A DNA stretch of 64,000 bases, taken from the NCBI GenBank assembly GCA_029553375.1, contig JAKPCH010000018.1, positions 60,616-124,615 of the forward strand, in the 5' to 3' direction. This document shows, one piece after another, positions 23,140-31,488 of the stretch. The notes below the pieces were generated by a model. The model made no database searches, was not told the origin of the DNA, and worked only from the letters and a program-made list of their open reading frames with translations. Every line of letters begins with the position of its first letter. Position 1 is the stretch's first letter. The position numbers and the translations under genes were made by a program. This stretch comes from Deltaproteobacteria bacterium. GTDB lineage: Bacteria > Desulfobacterota > Syntrophia > Syntrophales > UBA8958.

Positions 23140-23994
23140 TCACAGTTTCAGGAGGAGCCCCAGGAGGCGGTCGAGCTCCTCGACGGAAGAGAAGAGGATC
23201 TCTATTCTCCCCGAGCCATCCCGTCCCCTGAGACGGACGGGGGCGAGGAACCGCTCCGTCAGCCTCTTTTCGAGGTCTTGAAAGTACGGCTCCCTTTTTC
23301 TCTCCCCCCCTTTTTCCCTCTTGGCCTCGGACATGAGACGGACAAGACGTTCCGTGCCCCTGACGGTGAGGGAGCGGTTTTGGACGACCCTGAGGGCCCG
23401 CAGTTGGTCGGACGGTTCGGGGAGGGCGAGGAGGGCCCGGGCGTGGCCGGTGCTGATCTTCTTCTCCACCAGGGCCTTCTTCACCTCCTGGGGCAGTTTC
23501 AGGAGCCTCAGGGTGTTGGCGACGGTGGAACGATCCTTCCCTACCCGGGCGGCGATCTCCTCCTGGGTGAGGCCGAACCGACCCATCAGGGTCGCGTAGG
23601 CCTCCCCCTCCTCGATGGGGTTCAGGTCTTCCCGCTGGAGGTTCTCGATGAGGGAGATCTCGGCCAGGTCTCGATCCTCCGCTTCCCGGATGACGACGGG
23701 TACCTCTTTTATCCCCGCCTCCTGAGCCGCCCGCCAGCGTCTCTCGCCGGCGATGATCTCGTAGCCCCCCTCGGTCAGCCTCCTGACCACGAGGGGCTGG
23801 ATGATGCCGTTTTTCTTCACCGAAGCGACGAGCCCCTCCTGTTGCTCCGCCTTGAAGTCCCTGCGGGGCTGGAAGCGGTTCGGCCTGAGTTCCTCGATCC
23901 CGACGGTCAGGTAGTCGAGACGTTTGTCGAGGTTCTTGGCCAGATCGGGGAAGAGGGCGCCGAGACCCTTCCCGAGGGTGGGCTTGGGGGACAT
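23140..23994 (-). CDS. parB: Chromosome partitioning protein ParB
   Basis: ParB binds parS and spreads as a CTP-dependent clamp for chromosome segregation. The 284-residue protein has the N-terminal LGKGLGALFP motif that contacts ParA, the GERRWRA CTP-binding motif, SLIENLQREDLNPIEEGEAY, and the helix-turn-helix LTQEEIAARVGKDRSTVAN. The start follows GGGAGGG and is two bases from the parA stop. No convincing 16-base parS palindrome was found in the window. Confidence 0.95.
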   Translation of the reverse strand: MSPKPTLGKGLGALFPDLAKNLDKRLDYLTVGIEELRPNRFQPRRDFKAEQQEGLVASVKKNGIIQPLVVRRLTEGGYEIIAGERRWRAAQEAGIKEVPVVIREAEDRDLAEISLIENLQREDLNPIEEGEAYATLMGRFGLTQEEIAARVGKDRSTVANTLRLLKLPQEVKKALVEKKISTGHARALLALPEPSDQLRALRVVQNRSLTVRGTERLVRLMSEAKREKGGERKREPYFQDLEKRLTERFLAPVRLRGRDGSGRIEILFSSVEELDRLLGLLLKL

Positions 23995-24765
23995 CTATAC
24001 CCTCCCGTTTCTCATGATTTCACCGGCCAGTTCCATGTAGGCCGCCGCCCCCCGGGACCTGATGTCGTAAAGGAGGACGGGGAGACCGTGACTCGGACTC
24101 TCGGAGAGACGCACGTTACGGGGGATGACGGTGTTGAAGACCTTGGCCCCGAAGTGACGCCTTACCTCTTCGCTTACCCGATGGGAGAGGAGATTGCGGG
24201 TGTCGAACATCGTCAGGAGGATCCCCGCCATGGTCAGGGAGGGGTTGAAGGCAAAGCGGATGAGACGGACGGTGTTCAGGAGATTGGCGAGTCCCTCCAT
24301 GGCAAAGTACTCGCACTGGAGGGGGACGATATAGTGATCCGCCGCCACGAGGGCGCTGACGGTGAGGATCCCCAGGGAAGGGGGACAATCCAGGAGGATG
24401 TAGTGGAAGGAGCCCTTCATTCCCGCCAGGAGGTCCTTCAGCTTACGTTCCCGCTGATCGAGATGGACGAACTCGACCTCGACGCCGATGAGGTTCTGAT
24501 CCGACGGCAGGACGTGGAGATGGGGCAGACGGGTGGGACGGATGACCTCCTCCACGGGCAGCTGTCCGATGAGGGCGTGGTAGAGGTTCCTACCCCCGAC
24601 GGCGCCGCGGTCGATCCCCACACCCGTCGTGGCGTTCCCCTGGGGATCGCAATCGACGAGGAGGACCTCCTGCTCCGCCGTGGCCAGGGAGGCGGCGAGG
24701 TTGATGGCCGTCGTCGTCTTGCCTACGCCACCCTTTTGATTGGCAATGGCTATTATTTTACCCAT
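23995..24765 (-). CDS. parA: Chromosome partitioning ATPase ParA
   Basis: ParA is a deviant-Walker ATPase that moves ParB-bound origins. The protein, 256 residues, begins MGKIIAIANQKGGVGKTTTA with the signature KGGVGKTT. I take ATG 24765 because the upstream 29 codons of the open frame are not ParA-like and the motif lies at the expected place. The ribosome site (CAAGAAA) is weak. The upstream gap to rsmG (24766-24871) is AT-rich. Confidence 0.95.
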   Translation of the reverse strand: MGKIIAIANQKGGVGKTTTAINLAASLATAEQEVLLVDCDPQGNATTGVGIDRGAVGGRNLYHALIGQLPVEEVIRPTRLPHLHVLPSDQNLIGVEVEFVHLDQRERKLKDLLAGMKGSFHYILLDCPPSLGILTVSALVAADHYIVPLQCEYFAMEGLANLLNTVRLIRFAFNPSLTMAGILLTMFDTRNLLSHRVSEEVRRHFGAKVFNTVIPRNVRLSESPSHGLPVLLYDIRSRGAAAYMELAGEIMRNGRV

Positions 24766-24871
24766 TTTATTTTCTTGATGACAACCAACCGAGAGCGAGA
24801 GAGAGACTACCACAAAAGCAAGGTCTTGGGAAGAGTTTTCCCGTCCCGTCAATACAGTTTATGTATAAGAT

Positions 24872-25537
24872 TTAATTTGGTTTTTTGAAAAGAAACAAAT
24901 TCCTGGGGCGGGGTGAGAAGGGGTGTTTCACCTCCAGGGGCGGTTGGGTAATAAGGCCAATCTTATCAATAACTTTCTCTGTTTCTGACCGCTCTTCGGG
25001 ACCGAGGACGCCCTTCATCGCCAGGAGCCAGCCGCCGGGACGGACGAAGACGGAGGCGAGGGTCAAAAAGGCGGGGAGGCGAAAGGCGGCCCGGGAGAGG
25101 GCCCCATCGTAGGTCCCTCGATGTTCCTCCCGTGCCGCCAGTTCTTCCCCCCGGACGCGATACACCGCCACGTCGGGCAGAGACAGGACCCTGACCGTTT
25201 CCCTCAGGAACGAGGCCTTTTTTCGGAACGGTTCGACGAGGGCAAAGCTCAAGTCCCGCCGCACGATCTTGAGGGGCACGGCGGGGAGGCCCTGGCCCGA
25301 GCCGAGATCCACGATCCGTTGCGGGCCTCCGGCCAGGAGGGCCAGGGGGGTGAGGGAGTCCACGAAGTGAACCATCACCACCTCCTCGGGTGACCGAGAG
25401 GAGATGAGGTTGATCTTTCTGTTCCAGAAGGTGATGAGCTCGAGATAACGCCCGAAGGCCCGGAGCTGTTCTTCGTCGAGGCCGATGCCTAAGGATGATG
25501 CGGCGCCGGCGAACCTCTCCCAAAGGCCCTCGCCCAT
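24872..25537 (-). CDS. rsmG: 16S rRNA (guanine-N7)-methyltransferase RsmG
   Basis: RsmG methylates G527 of 16S rRNA. The 221-residue protein has the SAM-binding motif IVDLGSGQGLPAVPLKI near residue 92 and the family motif FWNRKINLISSRSPEEV. Its start ATG shares one base with the kdsB stop (TGATG), so translation is coupled. rsmG beside parA-parB is a common origin-region arrangement. Confidence 0.94.
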   Translation of the reverse strand: MGEGLWERFAGAASSLGIGLDEEQLRAFGRYLELITFWNRKINLISSRSPEEVVMVHFVDSLTPLALLAGGPQRIVDLGSGQGLPAVPLKIVRRDLSFALVEPFRKKASFLRETVRVLSLPDVAVYRVRGEELAAREEHRGTYDGALSRAAFRLPAFLTLASVFVRPGGWLLAMKGVLGPEERSETEKVIDKIGLITQPPLEVKHPFSPRPRNLFLFKKPN

Positions 25538-26289
25538 CAGGGGTCGTCTTGGCGGCCGTTGATCATGATCTCCTCCACCCTCCGGAGGTCCTCCTCCGTG
25601 TCCACCTCCACGGAGTCATGGTCCGTCTCCACCACCTTGATCCGGTACCCGTGCTCGAGGGCCCGGAGCTGTTCGAGGGCCTCGAGTCGTTCGAGTCGTC
25701 CCGTGGGGAGGGACGCGAAGAGTCGAAGGAAGCTCCGCCGGTAGGCGTAGATGCCGTGGTGCTTGTAGTAGACGGCCTTCTGCCCCCCGTCCCTGACGAA
25801 GGGGATGGTCGACCGGGAAAAGTAAAGGGCGAAACCGTCCTGGGTGCAGACGGTCTTCACGGCGTTGGGATGGTGGATCTCTTCGGGGCGGACGATCCGG
25901 TAGATCAGGGTGGACATGGGTAGATCCGGATCCTCCAACAGGGGGGTCGTCACCTCCTCGATGTGACGGGGATGGAAGAGGGGCTGATCGCCCTGGATGT
26001 TGATGACGATCGTGTCGTTACTCAGACCGAGGATCTCCGCCGCCTCGTGTAGACGGTCCGTGCCGGAGCGGTGGCGGGAGGCCGTCATCACGGCCCGGCC
26101 GCCGAAGGCCGCCACGGCCTCCCTGATCCGGTCGTCGTCCGTGGCGACGGCCACGAGGTCCACGAGGGGGGAGGAACGAACCCTCTCGTAGACGTGTTGG
26201 ATCATGGGTTTACCCATCAGGGGCGCCAGGGGCTTCCCGGGGAAGCGGGAGGACTCGTAGCGGGAGGGTATGATGCCGACGACCTTCAT
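25537..26289 (-). CDS. kdsB: CMP-Kdo (or CMP-8-amino-Kdo) synthetase KdsB
   Basis: KdsB couples a 3-deoxy-octulosonate to CMP so that it can be placed on lipid A. The 250-residue protein has the family start IPSRYESSRFPGKPLAPLMG, and INIQGDQPLFHPRHIEEV. Being in one operon with a KdnA-like aminotransferase and an Fe-dehydrogenase, it may act on 8-amino-Kdo (Kdo8N), as the KdsB of Shewanella oneidensis prefers. That preference is an inference from context. Confidence 0.92.
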   Translation of the reverse strand: MKVVGIIPSRYESSRFPGKPLAPLMGKPMIQHVYERVRSSPLVDLVAVATDDDRIREAVAAFGGRAVMTASRHRSGTDRLHEAAEILGLSNDTIVINIQGDQPLFHPRHIEEVTTPLLEDPDLPMSTLIYRIVRPEEIHHPNAVKTVCTQDGFALYFSRSTIPFVRDGGQKAVYYKHHGIYAYRRSFLRLFASLPTGRLERLEALEQLRALEHGYRIKVVETDHDSVEVDTEEDLRRVEEIMINGRQDDP

Positions 26290-26299
26290 GACAGGCCCT

Positions 26300-27271
26300 C
26301 TACAGGTAGGGATCGTCTTTCAGGAGGTGGTTCTTGATGTAATCGGCGACGCCTTCCTCCAGGGTGCGGAAGGTGACGGGGCAACCCGCCTCCTTGAGCT
26401 TGTCCATCTTTGCCTCGGTGAAGTATTGATACTGGGCCTCGAGGCCGGGCGGCATGTCGATGTACTCGATGACGGGAGGGAGTCCCATGGCCGCGAAGGT
26501 GGCCGCCATGAGGTCGTTCCAGGACCGGGCGCGCCCCGTACCCAGGTTGAAGATGCCGTTGACGGTAGGGTTTTCCAGGAGCCAGAACATGACCTCGACA
26601 CAGTCCTTCACGTACACGAAATCGCGCATCTGTCCCCCGTCGGGATAGGCGGGCCGATAAGACTTGAAGAGGCCGACCTTGCCCGTCTCCCTGATCTGAC
26701 CGAAGGCCTTGTGGACGACGCTGCGCATCTCCCCCTTGTGGTACTCGTTGGGACCGAAGACGTTGAAGAATTTCAGTCCCGCCACGTTCCGCTCCCACCC
26801 CCTCTTCAGGAGCCACAGGTCGAAGACCTGCTTGGAATAACCGTACATATTGATCGGTTTCAAGGTCTTGGTGACCTCGTCGTCGTCGCTGAATCCTTGC
26901 TCGCCCTTTCCGTAGGTGGCGGCGGAGCTGGCGTAGATGAAGCGGATGCCGTTGCGGACGGCCCAGTCGCAGAGCCGGCAGGAGTAGAGGTAATTGTTCA
27001 TCCACAGGTAATCGGCGTCGCGTTCCGTCGTGGAGGAACAGGCCCCCATGTGGATCAGGGCCCGGCAGGTGAAGTGGACCTGGTCGGCGTAGATCATCTT
27101 CAGAAAGTCGTCCTTGTGGATGTACTCTATGAAGCGCCGGTTGACGAGATTTTTCCACTTCTGCGAGGTGCCGAGGCGATCGACGACGACGATATCCTCC
27201 ACCCCCGCCTCGTTGAGTCTCCAGACGAAGGCGCTGCCGATGAAGCCGGCACCGCCGGTGACCACGATCAT
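26300..27271 (-). CDS. hldD: ADP-L-glycero-D-manno-heptose 6-epimerase
   Basis: HldD makes the heptose precursor of the LPS inner core. The 323-residue SDR protein starts MIVVTGGAGFIGSAFVWRLN (NADP-binding glycine motif) and has the catalytic YGYSKQVFD and YASSAATYG elements. I use ATG 27271, where the Rossmann fold begins, after GGAGGG. It lies 10 bases upstream of kdsB and 31 bases downstream of the aminotransferase, so heptose and octulosonate genes share one operon. Confidence 0.94.
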   Translation of the reverse strand: MIVVTGGAGFIGSAFVWRLNEAGVEDIVVVDRLGTSQKWKNLVNRRFIEYIHKDDFLKMIYADQVHFTCRALIHMGACSSTTERDADYLWMNNYLYSCRLCDWAVRNGIRFIYASSAATYGKGEQGFSDDDEVTKTLKPINMYGYSKQVFDLWLLKRGWERNVAGLKFFNVFGPNEYHKGEMRSVVHKAFGQIRETGKVGLFKSYRPAYPDGGQMRDFVYVKDCVEVMFWLLENPTVNGIFNLGTGRARSWNDLMAATFAAMGLPPVIEYIDMPPGLEAQYQYFTEAKMDKLKEAGCPVTFRTLEEGVADYIKNHLLKDDPYL

Positions 27272-27302
27272 CTTGGGCCGCCCTCCTTGATCTGGGATGT
27301 TT

Positions 27303-28505
27303 TCATATCTCCTTCCTCGCCCGGGCGACGGCCGAGGCAATACGGTCGAGCCTTTCCTGGTCCATCTTCACGGGGATCGCCATGAAGAGGGTACGACCCA
27401 GGAGGTCCTCCGCCTTCGGGATGTGACGGATACTGTAGTCCACCTTCCCCCGGTAGGAAGGGTCGGTGAAGGGGTATTTCTTGGAATTCGCCGTGGCCCA
27501 CGAGATCAGGTGGTGCCAGTTGGGGACGTAGTGCCAGTTGTTCTTCTTGAAATTGACCGTATCGACCCCTTCTTTGGCCAGGGCGTCCTGGAAACGGGCC
27601 GCCGTCACCTCGTCGGGGAAATTGAAGGCCAAAAAGGTCGCCGTGTCGCCGTCGGGGTCGGGGATGGCCCTGAACCCGATGCCGGGTACCTCGGAGAGGA
27701 CGGCCTTGACGGCGGCCTTGTTGCGTCGCTGGGCGGCGATGATATCGTCCAGCTTCCTGAGCTGGGCCAGGCCCAGGGCCCCCTGGAGTTCGTTCATCCG
27801 GAAGTTGAAGCCCAAGATGGGGTGCCTCTCCTGGGCGCGGCTGACCCGGGGGTCGTGGTCATGGCCGTGATCGTGGTACCAGTCCGCCCGCTCGTACAGG
27901 TCCTTGCGGTCCGTCACCACCATACCGCCCTCGCCGGTGGTCATGGTCTTGTAGTAGTCGAAGCTGAAGATGCCCATGTCGCCGAAGGTCCCGAGTTTCT
28001 TCCCCCGGAAGCTCCCGCCCGCCGCCTGGGCGTTGTCCTCGAGGACGAGGAGAAAGGACCGGCGGGCCGCCTCCACGATACGGTCGATATTGGCCGGGGC
28101 GCCGCACATGTGAACGGGTATCACCGCCTTGGTATAGGGGGTCATCTTGCGGATGATGTCGTCGGGGTCGAGGCAGAGGCTCTCGTCTATATCCGCCATC
28201 ACGGGTACGGCGCCGACCTCCAGGACGGCCTCGTAGGTGGCGATGAAGGTGAAGGCGGGACAGATGACCTCGTCGCCCGGCCCCACGTCGAGGGCCGTCA
28301 GGGCGACCTTGAGGGCCGCCGAGCCCGAGGTCACGCCCAGGGCGTAGGAAGTGCCGCAGTAACGGGCAAAGGCCTCCTCGAAGAGGCGGACCTTGAACAC
28401 GCCCCGCCGTTCCTTATCGAAACCGTAGCGCATCAGGACGCCCGTCTCCATGACGTCCATCACCTCTTTAAGCTCTTCTTGACCGATCACTTCCATACCG
28501 GGCAT
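27303..28505 (-). CDS. DegT/DnrJ aminotransferase, KdnA-like (8-amino-3,8-dideoxy-octulosonate transaminase)
   Basis: The 400-residue PLP enzyme belongs to the DegT/DnrJ/EryC1/StrS family. The start MPGMEVIGQEELKEV and the segment GVLMRYGFDKERRGVFKVRL resemble, from memory, the KdnA group, which transaminates 8-oxo-Kdo to Kdo8N with glutamate. The PLP lysine is in FSFDYYKTMTTGEGGM, and TSGSAALKVAL and LEDNAQAAGG are intact. It sits between the Fe-dehydrogenase and hldD-kdsB. The alternative is another sugar aminotransferase for a surface glycan. Confidence 0.8.
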   Translation of the reverse strand: MPGMEVIGQEELKEVMDVMETGVLMRYGFDKERRGVFKVRLFEEAFARYCGTSYALGVTSGSAALKVALTALDVGPGDEVICPAFTFIATYEAVLEVGAVPVMADIDESLCLDPDDIIRKMTPYTKAVIPVHMCGAPANIDRIVEAARRSFLLVLEDNAQAAGGSFRGKKLGTFGDMGIFSFDYYKTMTTGEGGMVVTDRKDLYERADWYHDHGHDHDPRVSRAQERHPILGFNFRMNELQGALGLAQLRKLDDIIAAQRRNKAAVKAVLSEVPGIGFRAIPDPDGDTATFLAFNFPDEVTAARFQDALAKEGVDTVNFKKNNWHYVPNWHHLISWATANSKKYPFTDPSYRGKVDYSIRHIPKAEDLLGRTLFMAIPVKMDQERLDRIASAVARARKEI

Positions 28506-28537
28506 ATTGAGATCCTCCCGATTTTATTGTTTTTGTT

Positions 28538-29695
28538 TCACCATGCGGCCCGATAGATCTCGAGGGCCGCCTCACGATCAATCTTCCGGGGATTGTTCTC
28601 CAGGGGCCTGGTGACCGTCAGGGCCTGTTCGGCCAGGTCGGCGAAGTCCTCCTCGGGGATATCGAGGTCCTCCAGGGACATGGCGACGCCGCAGTCCTCG
28701 ATGAGGGCCTCCACGGCCTCCACGGCCCGTCCCGCCGCCTCGCGGACGGACAGGCCTTCCGTTTCCTCCCCGAGGGCCTCGGCGAGGTCCGCGAATTTAT
28801 CCAGGCACCCGGGGAGGTTGAAATTCATCACGGCGGGCAGCAGGACGGTGTTCGCCAAGCCGTGGGGGATCCCGTAGCGGCCCCCCAGGGGGTAGGAGAG
28901 GGAATGGACGGCCGTCACCCCGGCGTTGGCGAGTCCCAGGCCGGCATAGAGGCTGGCCAGAAGCATGTTCGACCGGGCCTCGGCGTTGCGGCCGTCGTGA
29001 ACGGCGACGCGGATATAGCCGCCGATGAGGGCCACCGCCTCGAGGGAAAAGAGCTCGCTCATGGGAGAGGAATTGCGGGAGGTGTAAGACTCGATGGCAT
29101 GGCACAGGGCGTCGATGCCCGTCGTAGCCGTGGGAAAGGGGGGCAGGGTGAGGGTCAGTTCCGGGTCCAAGAGGGCCACCGTGGGATAGAGGAAGGGGCT
29201 GTTCATCCCCTCCTTCTTGTTCAGGTCCTTCCTGACGAAGACGGCCGTGAAGGTGACCTCGCTACCCGTCCCGGCGGTCGTGGGTACCATGACGGTCTTG
29301 AGCCCCGGTCCCGGCACCTTGTTGAGACCGAGGAACTCCGCCGCCTTTGCCCGGTGGGCCGCCACGACGGCGATGGCCTTGGCCGTGTCCATGGCGCTCC
29401 CCCCCCCGATACCGACGACGGCGTCGCATTTTCCTCTCAGGGCCGCCTTGGCCCCCTCGTCGGCCGTCTCGAGGGGCGGTTCCGGTTCCACGCCGTCGAA
29501 AAAGATCGTCTTGAGGCCCCGGCGTGCAAGGATGTCGGCGATCCGCTCTTTCAGCCCCTGGGCCGCCAGGGCGCCGTCCATGACCACGAGGGGGCGGCGG
29601 CAGGACAGCTCGGCGAGGCAATCCCCGAGGCCCTCGCAGATCCCCCAGCCGAAGAGGATCTTGCCGGCGCCGGTAAAGGTGAAATTCTTGATCAT
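28538..29695 (-). CDS. Iron-containing alcohol dehydrogenase, candidate Kdo 8-oxidase (KdnB role)
   Basis: The 385-residue protein is a group III metal-dependent dehydrogenase: cofactor loop GIGGGSAMDTAKA, TTAGTGSEVTFTAVF, and metal-binding residues in GIDALCHAIESYTS, and HSLSYPLGGRYGIPHGLANT. In Shewanella a member of this superfamily (KdnB) oxidises C8 of Kdo before KdnA transaminates it. The sequence here looks like the ordinary YiaY-type branch rather than the KdnB I remember, so the role is inferred from context. It is the first gene of the operon, with ribosome site GGAG and a possible extended -10 (TGTATGAT) upstream. Confidence 0.75.
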   Translation of the reverse strand: MIKNFTFTGAGKILFGWGICEGLGDCLAELSCRRPLVVMDGALAAQGLKERIADILARRGLKTIFFDGVEPEPPLETADEGAKAALRGKCDAVVGIGGGSAMDTAKAIAVVAAHRAKAAEFLGLNKVPGPGLKTVMVPTTAGTGSEVTFTAVFVRKDLNKKEGMNSPFLYPTVALLDPELTLTLPPFPTATTGIDALCHAIESYTSRNSSPMSELFSLEAVALIGGYIRVAVHDGRNAEARSNMLLASLYAGLGLANAGVTAVHSLSYPLGGRYGIPHGLANTVLLPAVMNFNLPGCLDKFADLAEALGEETEGLSVREAAGRAVEAVEALIEDCGVAMSLEDLDIPEEDFADLAEQALTVTRPLENNPRKIDREAALEIYRAAW

Positions 29696-29778
29696 TGCGG
29701 TCTCCTCTCAGAGATTTCGCGGCATCATACATGATGAGCCCCAAACGTAAAAGGGGAAAATGCCTTATCCGCCGACGG

Positions 29779-30723
29779 CTATACGAAAGCGGCCCTCACG
29801 AAGACGCCGGCGATGAAGAAGAGGACGGTGGTGACCCACATCAGGGCGTTGGCCCGGCGGATGTCGTCGATCTCGAGGGGCCTGGTGTCGTCGCCGATGA
29901 ACGGTCTCAGAGAGGTTTTGCCCCCATAGGTGTTAAGGCCGCCCAACCGTACACCCAAGGCGCCCGCCACCGCCCCTTCGGGAAAACCGGCATTGGGACT
30001 CGGATGCCTTTTGCCGTCTCTCCTCATGACCTTGAAGGCCCCCGCGGCATCGAGGCGGACGAGGGCGGCGGCGAGGACGATAAAGACCCCCGTGAGCCGG
30101 GCGGGGATGTAGTTGAAGACATCGTCCAAGCGGGCCGCCGCCCAGCCGAAACGGCCGTAGCGTTCATCGCGGTGACCGAAGAGGGAGTCCATGGTGTTGA
30201 CGGCCTTGTAGAGGACCGCGCCGAGGGGACCGCCGATGAGGGCCCAGAAGAGGGGTGCCGTGACACCGTCGCTGGTGTTCTCCGCCGTGCTCTCCACGGC
30301 GGCCCGAACGACCTCGGTGGTGTCCATGTTCCCGGTGTCCCGTCCCACCATGAAACCGACGCGACGCCGCGCCTCCTCCAGGTCGCCCGCCGCCAGACTG
30401 TCGTGGACGTCCAGGGCATGGCGGGAGAGATCCCGGGCGGCGATGGTCGTGTAGAGAAGGAAGATGGAGAGAGCGTCGGCGAGGACGGGGGAGGCGAGGG
30501 CCGCCAGGTGGAGGGCCATGGTCACGACGGCCCCCGTCAGGGTCAGGACGGTGATCACGACCAGGGCCCCGGCGAAGTACTCGTTTCTGTATATGTTTCT
30601 GAAAGGCCCCTCCAAGGCGGCGGCCAGGCCGCCGATGATCTTCACGGGATGGGGGAAGCGGCGCGGGTCGCCGAGGACGAGATCGAGGACGAAGGCGATG
30701 AGGAGCTGGTACTCCAGATTCAT
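29779..30723 (-). CDS. cbiB: Adenosylcobinamide-phosphate synthase CbiB
   Basis: This inner-membrane enzyme joins adenosylcobyric acid to aminopropanol phosphate. The 314-residue protein starts with DLVLGDPRRFPHPVKIIG, the family signature, and has RAAVESTAENTSDGVTAPLFW and YKAVNTMDS. Several hydrophobic helices are present. It follows cobS by nine bases in the cobT-cobS-cbiB operon. Confidence 0.95.
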   Translation of the reverse strand: MNLEYQLLIAFVLDLVLGDPRRFPHPVKIIGGLAAALEGPFRNIYRNEYFAGALVVITVLTLTGAVVTMALHLAALASPVLADALSIFLLYTTIAARDLSRHALDVHDSLAAGDLEEARRRVGFMVGRDTGNMDTTEVVRAAVESTAENTSDGVTAPLFWALIGGPLGAVLYKAVNTMDSLFGHRDERYGRFGWAAARLDDVFNYIPARLTGVFIVLAAALVRLDAAGAFKVMRRDGKRHPSPNAGFPEGAVAGALGVRLGGLNTYGGKTSLRPFIGDDTRPLEIDDIRRANALMWVTTVLFFIAGVFVRAAFV

Positions 30724-30732
30724 CAGCCTACC

Positions 30733-31488
30733 TCAAGGCCGGGCAAGATAAGGCAACATGGCGGCGGCGGCGACGAGAAAGGCCGTCTCCGCCAGCTCCG
30801 AGGCGGCCCCCAGTGTATCCCCCGTGAAGCCGCCCAGGCGGCGCCGGACCATGACGTTTACCCCGGCGGAGACGAGGAGGGCGCAAGCGGCCACGGCCAT
30901 CCCCGGCCCCCCACCGGCCAGGAGACATGCCCCCCCCAGGACGAGAAAGGAGAGGACGGCGACCCACAGGGTTCGACGTCTTGTGAATTCCGTGGCCAGA
31001 CCGCCCTCGGGACGGGCGTAGGGGAGGGTGTTGAGCATGAGGATCATGGCGCCGCGCCCCGCCGGGGGGGCCAGGATCAGGGCGAGGCCGCGCCAGGGAC
31101 CCGTGAGGGACAGGAGGGAGGAGATCTTCAGAAGGAGGACGAAGATCAAGGCCAGCACCCCCATGACCCCCGTGCGGCTGTCTCTCATGATCTCGAGGAT
31201 CCGGTCCCGGTCGCGGACGCTGAACAGACCGTCCGCCGTATCCGCCAATCCGTCCAGGTGGAGGCCCCCCGTGAGGATCGCCAGGGTCATGATCGTCAGG
31301 ACCGCCGCCATGGGGGTGGGGAAGACGGTCGTGTAGAGGAGGTCGGCGAAGAATGTCAGGCCCCCGATGATGAGACCAACGATGGGAAAGAAGGGCAGGC
31401 TGTCCTTGATCGCTGGGGGGGGCGTTTTGAGGGCGCGCGGCAGGGGGATGGCGGTGAGGAACTGGAGGGCGGCCAGGAAGGCCTTCAT
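30733..31488 (-). CDS. cobS: Adenosylcobinamide-GDP ribazoletransferase CobS
   Basis: CobS attaches the lower ligand nucleotide to adenosylcobinamide-GDP in the membrane. The 251-residue protein has the family motif TGGLHLDGLADTADGLF and MRDSRTGVMGVLALI, with about six hydrophobic segments. Its start overlaps the cobT stop by four bases (ATGA). Confidence 0.95.
   Translation of the reverse strand: MKAFLAALQFLTAIPLPRALKTPPPAIKDSLPFFPIVGLIIGGLTFFADLLYTTVFPTPMAAVLTIMTLAILTGGLHLDGLADTADGLFSVRDRDRILEIMRDSRTGVMGVLALIFVLLLKISSLLSLTGPWRGLALILAPPAGRGAMILMLNTLPYARPEGGLATEFTRRRTLWVAVLSFLVLGGACLLAGGGPGMAVAACALLVSAGVNVMVRRRLGGFTGDTLGAASELAETAFLVAAAAMLPYLARP

Noticed and set aside
24766-24871. parS site near parA/parB
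   Set aside because: No palindrome near TGTTTCACGTGAAACA is present; CACGTG occurrences elsewhere are in coding sequence without flanking match.
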